From positions 11,832,287 through 11,896,286 of the forward strand of contig NC_067195.1 in NCBI RefSeq assembly GCF_000699445.3: a stretch of 64,000 nt of DNA, written 5' to 3'. Origin of the DNA: Schistosoma haematobium. Taxonomy: Eukaryota > Platyhelminthes > Trematoda > Strigeidida > Schistosomatidae. Both the position numbers and the translations under genes were made by a program. Shown piece by piece: positions 8,678 to 19,400 of the stretch. The notes beneath the pieces were generated by a model. The model saw only the letters and a program-made list of their open reading frames with translations. It was not told the origin of the DNA and searched no databases. Each line of letters opens with the position of its first letter. The first letter of the stretch is position 1.

Positions 8678-11665
8678 CTAGATAAATATAGTGGTTGCTA
8701 CATACCTATCTGGCCAATGTACTCTTCTTCCTGATCTTGTTGTAGTTTGTGCTGCTGCTGAACTTTGATTTGAAGTGCTGCTTGTTGCAGGTAGTTTGAA
8801 TGGTGCTTGCTCTGCTGCAGGTTTAGACGGTTTTACAGTTGTCTGTTTTTTCTCAAAAATATTTCGTCTCATACCGAAAGGTACAAAAGGGCGAGTTTTA
8901 CCTGTTGAGGTATCACAAGTTAAGGTGTCCTTGTTGTTTATGGGGATGTTTTGGAATAATAATTTCGTTTCCTTAGACTGCAAAAGCTTTTGTAGCTCCG
9001 TATCGAGCTTTTGATGCTTTACCATTTCTTGATAGTCTATATCAGGGATCGAGAAGGCATTGATATTTAATCTCGATAGTGCATCTGCTGCCTCATTTGC
9101 ATTGCCTTTAATATAGCGTATATCAGCTGCAAATTGTGAAATGAATTCTAGTTGACGAATTTCGCGCGGACTATATTTATCATGATTGTGCATCAAGGAC
9201 TTAGTTAGGGGTTTGTGATCAGTATATATCGTGAAAGAATTGCCTTCTAACATATAGCGAAAGTGTTTGATGGCTAAGTAGATAGCCAACAGTTCTCTAC
9301 CGAATGTGCTATATTTTGTTTGCGTTGCGTTTAGCTTTTTTGAGAAAAATGCAAGGGGTTGCCATTGTTCATTGACACGTTGCTGAAGTACAGCACCTAC
9401 TGCTACGTTAGAAGCGTCGGTCATTACTGCTAAAGGTGCATCAACCTTTTGTCGTGCGAGTAATGCCTCTGTGCTTAAAGCGCTTTTCAACTGATCAAAT
9501 GCTTGAATTGCTTGCGGTGTCATTGCTAATGATTTAGCTCGTCCCCTCAATAAATCAGTTAGTGGTTTTGCTAAGTCTGCACATTTAGGGATAAAACGTC
9601 TGTAAAAGTTGATCATCCCATGGAAACGTCGTAGTTTCTTGAATGAATCAGGCAAAGGATAATTTTTGATAGCTTGTGTTTCCTCAGGAACTGGTTTAAT
9701 GCCTTGCTTATCAAGTACGTGACCTAAAAAGGTGAGGGATTGTTTTCCGAACTCACATTTGTCAGGATTGACCGCTAACCCATACTCGTTTAGCTTCTCA
9801 AAAAGCATTTTCAGATGAGTTAGATGTTCATTTTCATCTTTGCTTGCTATAAGTAGGTCATCTATGTAAGCATACACAAACGGTAAGCCCCGTACCACTT
9901 GGTCAATAAAACGCTGGAAACTTTGTGCAGCATTCCTTAATCCGAAAGGCATGCGGACGAATTCGTATAGTCCAAAGGGGGTAGTAATGGCTGTTTTAGG
10001 AACATCATCTGGATGAATTGGAGTGTGATGGTAAGCACGGACGAGATCAATTTTCGAAAAGATCGACACGTCAGATAGGCTATGAGTGAAGTCATGCAGA
10101 TGTGGGAGAGGATATCTATCTGGTATGGTCCGGCTGTTGAGAGCTCTATAGTCACCGCACGGTCTAACTTCGGAAGAGTTTTTCTTAGGTATCATATGGA
10201 GCGGTGATGCCCACGGACTACTGGAGGGGCGTATGATGCCCAACTCAATCATTTTGTTGAATTCGTTCTTTGCGATAGCCAGACGAGAGGGATCAAGGCG
10301 TCTTGGACGTGCGAACACTGGTGGACCCTCTGTCTTTATGTGGTGTACGACGGTATGCGTCGGTTTGTCGTGTTTGAAACTCGGTCGTAATAAATCTGGA
10401 AACTGATTAAGTAAATTGACGTATTTGTCGTTCTCATGATGAGGTTTAACTAATAAATGTATGGAAGTCTCATTTGATATAATTCCTCTAATTTCCTTAC
10501 TCTGTTCGGCAAGGACAAGTTTCCTATTTCTGACGTCTACCAGTATTTTGTGGAATTGCAGAAAATCAATGCCGATTATAGGAACGAGGACGTCCGCTAT
10601 GATGAGACTCCATGAAAAATTAGATTTAGGACCGAAATTTAATTGCAACCGCCTTTTGCCGTACGTCTTGATGTCAGACCTGTTTGCAGCTTGTAGTTTT
10701 AGTTTGGGGTCAGGTGTGTTTTTCTCGAGTGCAGTAGGTGGTACTACACTAACCTCTGCCCCAGTGTCGACTAAAAACTGTGTGCCGGTTCTTTTGTCTG
10801 TAACATATAATAGACGACTGTCTTGAAAGTTGTGGTCTGTGAGTGCAGTCGTCATTAACCTGCGGTCTTGACGTCCCTTTTTCTGTGTGCTTGCAAAGTT
10901 ACAAGGCGGAGTGCATTTTCTAGCTTGTTTGCCATATGTTCTATGGTACCAACAAATGTTGTGTCTAGTAGTGCTTGGACTACGTCGTCTACAGCTTGTG
11001 GATGTTCCTCTACGCTTGCTGTGGGAGGCATTCAATAATTGGATCTGAGTTATCTGTTTGGTAAGGGTATCAACTGATCGTCGTAACTCGGCGATCTCGT
11101 CAGCTGAGCTTGATTGGATTTGAGATACAAGGTGAGTCTTGGACCGTTCGTAAATTCTGTCGGCTATGTCTGCTAGTCTATCAAAATCAGCGTCTTCGTC
11201 TCCAATTGCTAGTATCTGTTGAATGTTTTGAGGGAGACGTCTGAGCCACAATTGATATAGTAGACGTTTGTCTACTGTCCGATTTCCTAATAAGTTTGTC
11301 ATGTGGCGTTTTAACTGTGACGGTGTATTGTCACCTAGCTCCACGTTGGCTAAAAGTTGATCAATTGTCTGTTGGTCGGTGAGAGATGTGACACGAATGA
11401 CCTCTCTTTTTAGACAATCGAATGGTGAGTCAGGATCCGGCTTAAAAATGACATCCGGCACTTGTTCAATGACGTCATCTGGCAGCAGTGAATTTGCATA
11501 ACTAAATTTCGTACTCTGGTTTGTGATTTTGTTTGCTACAAAAAAGCTTTCTAAGCGAGCAAACCAGAGTCCAGCCTTTCGTGGATTAAAAATGGGTAAA
11601 GGTACAGAGATGGCACCCACGGAAATAGATTTAGATGAAAGGCTTAGCGAATTATCAAGTGCCAT
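8678..11665 (-). CDS. Gypsy gag-pol polyprotein with in-frame loss of integrase core
   Basis: About 995 residues from the ATG at 11665. An upstream in-frame start exists at 11764, but it adds only a hydrophobic leader-derived stretch. Order by residue: Gag to about 235; CHCC knuckle (CWYHRTYG...) near 238-255; retropepsin [12 protein letters not shown] near 298; RT with [25 protein letters not shown] and catalytic YIDD near 602; RNase H with MTDASN near 748 and YTDHKPLT near 817, ending [10 protein letters not shown]. Only the first residues of integrase follow ([18 protein letters not shown]). At about residue 937 (base 8855) the frame jumps to a Ser/Thr/Gln-rich tail and the terminal [13 protein letters not shown] box. 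The zinc-binding and DDE parts are missing without loss of frame. Related full-length polyproteins are several hundred residues longer. Confidence 0.9.
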   Translation of the reverse strand: MALDNSLSLSSKSISVGAISVPLPIFNPRKAGLWFARLESFFVANKITNQSTKFSYANSLLPDDVIEQVPDVIFKPDPDSPFDCLKREVIRVTSLTDQQTIDQLLANVELGDNTPSQLKRHMTNLLGNRTVDKRLLYQLWLRRLPQNIQQILAIGDEDADFDRLADIADRIYERSKTHLVSQIQSSSADEIAELRRSVDTLTKQITQIQLLNASHSKRRGTSTSCRRRSPSTTRHNICWYHRTYGKQARKCTPPCNFASTQKKGRQDRRLMTTALTDHNFQDSRLLYVTDKRTGTQFLVDTGAEVSVVPPTALEKNTPDPKLKLQAANRSDIKTYGKRRLQLNFGPKSNFSWSLIIADVLVPIIGIDFLQFHKILVDVRNRKLVLAEQSKEIRGIISNETSIHLLVKPHHENDKYVNLLNQFPDLLRPSFKHDKPTHTVVHHIKTEGPPVFARPRRLDPSRLAIAKNEFNKMIELGIIRPSSSPWASPLHMIPKKNSSEVRPCGDYRALNSRTIPDRYPLPHLHDFTHSLSDVSIFSKIDLVRAYHHTPIHPDDVPKTAITTPFGLYEFVRMPFGLRNAAQSFQRFIDQVVRGLPFVYAYIDDLLIASKDENEHLTHLKMLFEKLNEYGLAVNPDKCEFGKQSLTFLGHVLDKQGIKPVPEETQAIKNYPLPDSFKKLRRFHGMINFYRRFIPKCADLAKPLTDLLRGRAKSLAMTPQAIQAFDQLKSALSTEALLARQKVDAPLAVMTDASNVAVGAVLQQRVNEQWQPLAFFSKKLNATQTKYSTFGRELLAIYLAIKHFRYMLEGNSFTIYTDHKPLTKSLMHNHDKYSPREIRQLEFISQFAADIRYIKGNANEAADALSRLNINAFSIPDIDYQEMVKHQKLDTELQKLLQSKETKLLFQNIPINNKDTLTCDTSTGKTRPFVPFGMRRNIFEKKQTTVKPSKPAAEQAPFKLPATSSTSNQSSAAAQTTTRSGRRVHWPDRYVATTIFI

Positions 11666-11975
11666 GATACGAAGAAGCAATAGTAATAATAAGCCGAGGA
11701 TTGTAATATACAATATGAAGAGAAAACAAAAATAACAACAAGAAATATATATAAGACTCACCAAAAAGAAAAAACTGTCACTTTTGGTTTAAATATGCGA
11801 ATATACAGCAATAATTCCAAAGGAACAATGTTATGGATGGATTTATTATGACTGTTAATGAATTGTTAATAATTGTAATAGTAATTCCAATGTGAAGTTC
11901 TTTAAGATACGCTTGGAGAGTATGCAGCAGAATTCGCAGAGGAATGATGTGTGTTCTAAAAGCGGTTCACCAAAA
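11666..11975 (-). promoter_or_regulatory. Gypsy leader with primer-binding site
   Basis: Region between the 5' LTR and the gag ATG. Reading away from the LTR on the minus strand, three bases are followed by TGGTGAACCGC at 11972-11962. A PBS complementary to a tRNA 3' CCA end starts with TGG. The first six bases agree with the tRNA-Trp-type PBS described for CsRn1-group elements; the rest agree only in part, so the tRNA identity is an inference. Confidence 0.5.
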
Positions 11976-12396
11976 TGTTGAGGATGATGTCCTCAATATC
12001 TGACTCCAATAAATAATATCCCGTTAACTGAGTATTCTAGGTAGGCTTAATCTCCTATTAGAATTGCGAATTTACTCGAGATTATTGAGAAGCCTGAACA
12101 CCATTTATAGAGATAGTTCATTGTTAATGATTAATAAAAATCCACAAGCGTACGGTGAGCAAGCACACGATGAAACAGAGTGAGTGTGTGAGTCTGTTAA
12201 AAATCCATATATATTTGAGAGTTAATCGGGTGTGAATAGATTATCGATTATCTGAACATTGAGACCAATAGGAAGATAGCTTAAGCGTTAATGTACAGAC
12301 ATACTTTCGATCATACACACCGAAATTAACATAGTGGATTGAGTCTGAGTTACAATGACTAGATAAATGTTACAGTGGCCAAATGGGCTTGCCACA
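11976..12396 (-). repeat. 5' LTR of the Gypsy element
   Basis: Direct repeat of 7934-8353 with scattered substitutions and short indels. Its outer edge at 12396 abuts the RT coding sequence of an RTE-type LINE on the same strand. Confidence 0.88.
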
Positions 12397-13720
12397 TGTC
12401 CCTCAGGTCTCGAGGTCTTCATAATCCAGTCGACCACTAGAAGAAAGAGGAACGGAGAGAGTAGACAACCTTGTCTTATTCCGGTCCTTAATTGGAATGC
12501 ATCTGTCAGCTGTTCTCCATGCACGACTTTGCACTGTAGTCCGTCGTATGAGTTCCGAATAATGCTGACAATCTTCTCAGGAACTCCATTATGTCGGAGA
12601 AGTTTCCATAATGTTCTACTATCTACACTGTCAAACGCCTTTTCATAATCGATGAAGTTGATGTATAGTGACGAGTTCCACTCAACTGATTGTTCGACGA
12701 TGATCCGCAGTGTCGCAATTCGGTCTGTGCACGACCGATTCTGTATTGAACCTTTGCAGTGCTGTTTGTCCAGTTCTTCTTTAGCTTCAGTTTTAAATTG
12801 GCCACAACAAGGTGGTGATCTGAAGCTATGTAAGCTCCTCTCCTGCTTCTCACATCTTCCATTGTTCTTCGGAACTTTTTATTGATGCAAATATGATCTA
12901 TCTGGTTCTCTTTGGTGCGGTCCGATGAGATCCATGTAGCTTTGTGTATACATTTGTGTGGAAATATTGTGCCGCCTATGACCAATTTGTTAGATGCACA
13001 TAGATTTGCAAATCTTTCCCCATTTTCGTTTCTCTCTACCAGTCCATGTCGTCCCATGATATCTTCATATCCAGTGTTGTCTATTCCGACTTTGGCGTTT
13101 AGACCTCCCATCAGAATGGTGAGGTAAAACTGATCTTTGTCCTCGTCATTGCTATCATTGGTGGGTGCATAACATTGGATAACATTCATTGTAATTCCCT
13201 CCTTCTTTGTTTTGAATGACACTTTGATGATTCTGGATCCGTGAGATTCCCATCCTACAGCATTAGAACAACTCCCTGAGTGTGTGGAGCATTTTCCTAT
13301 TCGTGACCGAAGTATAGCAGCGCCTTTCCCGTATCTAGCCTTTGCTAACCAGCTTGGGTCCAATGGGTATCGCTGATTCCCAGTACTGCCAATTCGTATC
13401 TCCTCATTTCCGTTGCTATTTGACTGGTCTTCCCGGTCTCCCACATTGTCTGGACGTTCCATGTACCTAAATAAATAGTTGATCTGGTTGTTAGAAGTTG
13501 CATCGGCCTCGTGACTTCCGAAGGAACTCGGCTTTCACCATGGGGCGTCATAGTTGTTCTAAATGAAGACCTTCTGACTCCCAGGGTTGAGTTTAAGTGG
13601 TTTGAATTGTGTTTTTTGGTTAGCGTTTCTTTAGAGAGCTAGCTTTCTACGGGATGGGGTCGCTAACCCCATCCAAAACTCTCCTGCTTTATCCGGGCTT
13701 GGGACCGACAGTAACTTTAG
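12397..13720 (-). pseudogene. RTE-type LINE fragment: 5' region, endonuclease, start of RT
   Basis: Minus-strand order: a GC-richer 5' leader (about 13720-13560) and an endonuclease start (YLGTWNVQTMWETGK, ELAVLGISDTHW). A frameshift near 13350-13460 follows, then the endonuclease body with VIQCYAPTND, GLNAKVG, NQIDHICI and SDHHLVVANLKLKL. A direct jump leads into RT (FIDYEKAFDSVD region, then RTGIRQGCLLSPFLF). Part of the linker and the early RT are missing, and the element ends at the Gypsy LTR at 12396. These motifs fit schistosome RTE/SR2-like elements. Non-functional. Confidence 0.8.
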
Positions 13721-13944
13721 AAGAGCTACAGGCAGAGTTGAACGTTCAGTACGGGATTATTTTTTAAAAATCTCAATACAATTGTCTGTTCAAGTTGCGA
13801 ATTTTTAAATTATCTCAATAAAATTCACAAATTCACCAGTGGTATATAGATAGTAGAGTGAAAAGGACTTTATCAGAGTAAATGGAATGAGTTTATCTGT
13901 AGGTATTTTCTTCTCCGAGCTGAATGGTTTAAACGCGTAGCTTT
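13721..13944. other. No gene seen
   Basis: Short AT-rich spacer between the RTE 5' end and a solo LTR. Nothing recognisable. Confidence 0.5.
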
Positions 13945-14351
13945 TGTAGCGTGGTGTCGAGTTGAGGTTAACTATGAACACCGCTACCAAGAAACACGTG
14001 CCAAATAAATCAGAAGGCGAAGGTTGGACGTAACCAAATAGATCCATAAAATCCCCGAGAAGCCAAATATCAGAAGGCAGTTAATGGACCAAGTCGAGTT
14101 ATATTTGCTGGCGATCTCGTGGCATCGAAAGGATACCGAGATCGTGCCAGGATACAACCTTGGTTACAGAACGTAACCGAATTCGCGCGAAGTTACAATC
14201 GAAGTGTGTGAATAAGAATGGAAGCACAAAATAGCTGTCATTAGCACAGTCAAACAAAAGCACATTAAAACAAACACTGGTAGAGTTGGTTATAATAATA
14301 ATTGTTTTTATTAAACCAGTCGTGTTCTCGTGATAAACGTGAGTCACTACA
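13945..14351. mobile_element. Solo LTR (family A), TSD CTTT
   Basis: Begins TGTAGCGTGG and ends CACTACA, flanked by CTTT at 13941-13944 and 14352-14355. It aligns over its length with the solo LTR at 742-1099, but carries an additional stretch of about 48 bp near 14000-14048. A complete TG...CA unit with matching 4-bp flanks and no internal domain is diagnostic for LTR-LTR recombination. Confidence 0.88.
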
Positions 14352-16161
14352 CTTTCATTGTCTTTCTCGATAACATCATCAGGATTTACTTCATTAAAGC
14401 GTGATTTGAGTTTTGTTGGGAACAATTAAGTTCTTCTGTAGTTCCGAAATTATAATGTTCAGCAAAATTAAATAGAACATAATAATCATATTTCCGTAAG
14501 TGACTGAATTAGAGACAACATTCTATAATTTCGATGAGAAGTTCCAAGTGATGGACTTAAAGCATATCTAATCTGAGGAAGATTGATCAATAACGATGGA
14601 TGGTTTTTGTTTTGGTTATAAATCGACAACATTTAAGGATGTAGGCCAAAGGCTTCCAACTCAGCAGTCTAAGTGGGTTTATGGAATTTGTAGAAATTGT
14701 TGAATTTTATAGTTTGCTTGTTTAAATAACAGCTGAAAATCAGGAAGGAGTGGAAAGTTGTTTCGTCCTAAAATTAGACATCTCAGCGACTCACAATTTG
14801 AACTTTGCACGAGATCAAACACATGGATCTGAAATCTCACAGTAAAAGCTTGAAAATAAGACCATTGTCTTGGCAATCACTGATTCGTATGTTTAACTCC
14901 AACCCAAACTCTTCCCAATACCACTAGTGCGTAACTGCCACATATCCAACAGTATTGAATTTTAATAGTCGTGAGTTCTCGCTAGTCAAAAGTCAACTCT
15001 TTAAATTCCACCATTGGCAGTATCAAGGATGTGTGTTCCGAACATATCAGTGCTAAGAACAAGCAGTAATCTCGCGCTTCAGGATTTTCAACAGCTTGTC
15101 AGCTAAATTCAGTCCATGACGAAAATTCTACTGAGAAGTTTGCTTTGAATTCAAAGCCCCAAATACCCTGGTACGGTCGATGGTGGGAAGAATCCTTCCT
15201 CTCGAAGTGCTCTCACATGGCCTCGCGTATACAGCTACCGACAAGTAAGTCCTGCTCACTGCCATCTCGACGTGTATCCCTATCCTTCTGAACTCTTGCG
15301 GATCTCTTTAGCCGAACAGCACATAGGCGACTGTCGATAGGGATCCATTCTAAAAGGGCTTCTTCTGACCTCATACTTAGTGCTATGCCTTTACCCGCCA
15401 GTGCACGAGAACTTGCTGCCTAGTCGCCAGATAAACGGAGTGTATATCTTGTCGGCTTTTCGTTTTAATTAGAATGAACACACTAGGATCCTGTGTGTTT
15501 CGGTGACTTAACAAGTCTCTTTATAAATCAAACAAATTCTACCAAAACCTGTCTTAATATTTTTCACATCAAAAAATAATTTGATTAGAAATGTAGTTAA
15601 AAACACCACGAATGTGCGTCACCTCTGGATGTCGTGTGACATAAGCGTGTGAGTTGCAAACGTTAAATAGTAGTATATGAGGTTTGACTTAAGCATGAGA
15701 TCTAGAACCAGTCTGAGAGGTTCTAGCAATAACATTTCCATTAAATCCGAAGGTTTTAGAGTGATACAAAGAACTAAGTTCATTCTCAAGAGCATTGTGT
15801 TAGTACTAGATTGGCATGGACAAATGATGGAACTGATACTAACTGAGATTCAACTAGGTATCGGCCCCAACAAGAAAAAAGAACTAAATATAACTGACGT
15901 TGTGGAAGCTGAGAAAATTCTGATAATGAGGTACATTGACAACACACACATATATAACCTCTTAATACTTTTTTATTTGTATCAAATGTAAACTGTACAT
16001 TATGATTTCAGTAAATTACAGTAATACAATTGTCAACCATTGACAATTATACATAAAGCAATGTAGATTCGTTGATTTAAAAAGTTTAGTGGGAAATTAA
16101 AGAAAAGAACTTGAAGACAAACAGTTAGTTAGAGAACGATAAAGAAATTAAGATTTAAAAA
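14352..16161. other. 3' flank of WDR46; includes RTE 5' debris at 15160-15470
   Basis: No gene is supported. Around 15160-15470 a less AT-rich block contains CTCTCGAAGTGCTCTCACATGG. The reverse strand of the RTE fragment near 26517-26550 carries nearly the same string, so this is a 5' piece of that family on the plus strand. A 104-codon open frame at 15677-15991 has no recognisable similarity, and I do not call it a gene. Confidence 0.5.
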
Positions 16162-16467
16162 TTAAAATTCTTTTGGTGGAATCAGCACATCAAGAGCAGT
16201 GTTTGTGCGTCTTTTCGATAATTTCTTTTTTGTTACTAAAGCTTCACTAGGTCTCGGTAATGTGCTTATATCATTGATTTTTTTGTAAGAAACTTTTCGT
16301 CGTAACTTCTCTTCCGCTTCCCGTACACCTAAAACTTCTTTGATAGTAAACATTTTACGTTCAAAGTGTATATTTTGCTTTTTTGCCTCGATTCGGCCAG
16401 GTTTTGATCTACCTTTTTGTTTATTTCGTTTAATAGCAGGTGTATCGACTTTGGGAACTTGTCCAAG
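16162..16467 (-). CDS. WDR46: WDR46 last exon
   Basis: A 306-nt exon from a TTTTAG acceptor to the stop at 16162. It encodes the lysine/arginine-rich C-terminal tail ([13 protein letters not shown], later [11 protein letters not shown]), as expected for a nucleolar rRNA-processing factor. Confidence 0.85.
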   Translation of the reverse strand, partial: LGQVPKVDTPAIKRNKQKGRSKPGRIEAKKQNIHFERKMFTIKEVLGVREAEEKLRRKVSYKKINDISTLPRPSEALVTKKKLSKRRTNTALDVLIPPKEF

Positions 16468-19400
16468 CTAAAATTGACAGTAAAAGATTACATATATCAG
16501 TGAATTATAATGATCGTGATCAAGAAGCCGGATAAGTTTTTATGGAAGTGAAAATGATAATAGGCATACAACTTTTACTATAAACTAGTAAATTCTAACG
16601 CTTCTTCAACCAGTTGGATTTTAAAATAACTTCGAATTTGATTACTAGAAACCAACGATTACAAACTTCAGTATGTCTGACAGCAAAAGAACTATGAACA
16701 TGGACAACTGATACATGTCCATGCTAAATTGATTTCTCCCACTACAATTTGGGTGTCCATTATTTAATTTATTTGTGTCAACAGCAAGATAAACACTTGC
16801 TTATTGAATGGAGACTGCTAGATGACAATTCACTCTGTAATTCGTTATTCTTGTGATAAATTGACTTTAAGATTAGGAGAAATGAGTTGACTGTCAAATG
16901 TCGCTAAAGCGTTGTTTAATTATGGTGAAACCATTGAATAAATGATGCCGATAGTCAGTGTAGAATACTAGGTGTAAGCCTTTATCGATTAAAGTGGGTA
17001 GGAAACATGTTAAACGAGCGTAATCGCCACTTATCACAGTGCACAACGTCAGCTGGGAAAGCAGTAAATTAGGACAGAAACAATAAAAACATATTATAAC
17101 TAATATAACTGATAATTTACCATCATAATAGAAAGCTAAAATCTACAAAAGTGAAAATTGCTCTCTACTTTTTAGTTACCAAAGAAACATTTTCGATCAA
17201 ATAAATAAATAAAAGCAATTAAAATAAAGCAGATTAACTTACTAATACAGCTTTCTTCTTTTCCCATTCTTCTAAAAGGTCTTCACGACGAACTTCACCA
17301 ACGATTGATTTTAATGAAATCATTGTATATGGAATCTGTTTGTAATAGTACGGTAAGTAGTTTTTTAATGATTCTATTAGGTGAAACACATGTGAGTCTG
17401 CGAAAAGTTATAATCAATGATTGTTTTACTGATTAAGATACTATCCTGCTTAAAAAACTTTTATTGACTATTTATAGGGATTGGTGTAGTTACGATAAGA
17501 TGTCATTAGTTGGAATTAAGTTGATGATCATTCGATTGACGTCACCATTTTGAAACATCAACTTCGGTGCCTTGAACATGTACTAAAAATGTCGCCCCAG
17601 TGAATTACACGTCAGGCATTATATGCCGACGCTGAAACTGGTTAGAAAAAGAGCAGAGGTAGTCAGTAGTATGAAAGAAAGCTGTAAAGGACTGATATCT
17701 GTCGGTTCTTCAAGACTCCTAATTGAGGTCATATAGTGCGACACAGTGGTTTGAGATATTATCAAATATTACTTAGAATAGAAGCTAGTGGTAGTCCTGC
17801 TGTAATTTTCTTTTATTCCCTCCATGTAAGTGGGGGGAACTTCTATAACCGAAAGAATCCTACCTGGTTATACTTCTCTTAACTGAACTGCTTCTCCCCT
17901 TATTATTACTATTATTATTATTATTATTATTATTATTATCATTATTATTATTATTAATTCACTTTCGTACACTAATTTCTATTCATTTTCATTTTTTTTC
18001 CATTACATTCACCTTCCTTTTTATAACTCAACACAATCTAATTTTTATTGTGGTGCATTTATATTTTGGTGTCCCTTTGTGCCAATGTTTATGCGCTCAA
18101 ATAAAATAAAAACGTTTTTTATGTAATATCTAGATATTAAATAGTAGTTCCCAAACCTGTGCCTACTTGTGGAGTATGTAAACAGTCCGATTGGTATCAA
18201 CATGTTGTGAAAATTCCTACCAAACTTACTCAGAAATATTTATTCTATTAAAGTTAGTCTATAAATCTAATTACTCTACGGATATTAACCTCATAATTGA
18301 AACCAGTTTTTGATTTAATATGATAATAGCTTCCACAACAATACGGATTAGATTGTAAGGTACCAAAAAACAAGTAGAAGCATATTAGTCTTATCTATGA
18401 TTAGATAGCGATATACCCAGAATAAACCAATCATCAATAATTTGGAAATATAAAAATCATTAGGACCTTTAAGTAGCCCTTGGATTCTTTTAAGTTATTT
18501 GTATTGCATCGGTTTACAGTAACTAAATTCCTTACACGAAATGTAAAGAATTTTTACTTGGTAATCCCTACATTTACTATCATCACTATTATTTCAATGC
18601 TTGTTTTCGATATTCCGATATGCAATCACTTCTTTTTGAATTTTATGGTAACATATCTTTATTACACATGAACATGTTCATTAGCAATTTACACACAATT
18701 GAATTAAAAAAGAAATGATAGGAATAAGAAAGCTTATATAAATGATATTAGTATAGAATAATTAAGTCGAAGAATTTTACCATGTGTTTTTCTTTAGTAG
18801 GACACTTTAGGGGTCAGTATAATATAATAGGACTATAATTTACTAGAACAATCATAAAATACGCTTGTGTCCTACTAACGTTGGTAGATTTAATAAACAA
18901 TAGTACTCGATGAAGTTCAATCTCCTGGTAGAAGACGAAATAGGTGGTCGTTGAATTAGTGATACCTCACTAACTCTTCTGGAATCTAAGTACTATTTCA
19001 TATTTGGCAGATTCTGAATATCTTACCAGAAAGAATTTTAGATTTAGTAGGTTTCTTCGGCAGATGGTTGATAAGGTAATCCTGTGGATTTTCAACTAAT
19101 GAATACTCTCAAGTTGCTCGTAACCCTTTGATAACATTGCTTTGTGTTGGTAAGTATGTATTCACAGAATTTATTTAATTCAATGGAACCGAACATATTT
19201 ACAACTAAAGTCTAACTGAATTAAAATTCCAAAACCAGTTTTTAATATTAAGAAATTACATTGAAACAAAGTTTATGAACACACATATATGAAGAATATA
19301 CTTGAGAAAAACATAGAACTATTAACGAAAATAACAAGTAGATATGAAAACACGTGAACAATATTACCTTATCCAAAAGTCGTTTAACTTCTCTTTCTTG

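Larger units (their letters stand above)
7934..12396 (-). mobile_element. Gypsy (CsRn1-like) LTR retrotransposon lacking integrase core
   Basis: Two direct repeats of 420 and 421 bp (7934-8353 and 11976-12396), beginning TGTTGAGGA and ending TTGCCACA, flank a 3.6-kb interior holding one gag-pol frame on the minus strand. A TGG-initial primer-binding site and a purine-rich tract lie in the expected places. The outer flanks do not share a target-site duplication (ACGA against TGTC), and they belong to two unrelated LINEs. The element is therefore either a recombinant or has lost one original flank. Confidence 0.9.

Noticed and set aside
10461..10826. 121-codon plus-strand frame
   Set aside because: Antisense shadow of the Gypsy protease-RT region.
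15677..15991. 104-codon plus-strand frame downstream of WDR46
   Set aside because: AT-driven open frame with low-complexity ends, no recognisable domain or splice context.
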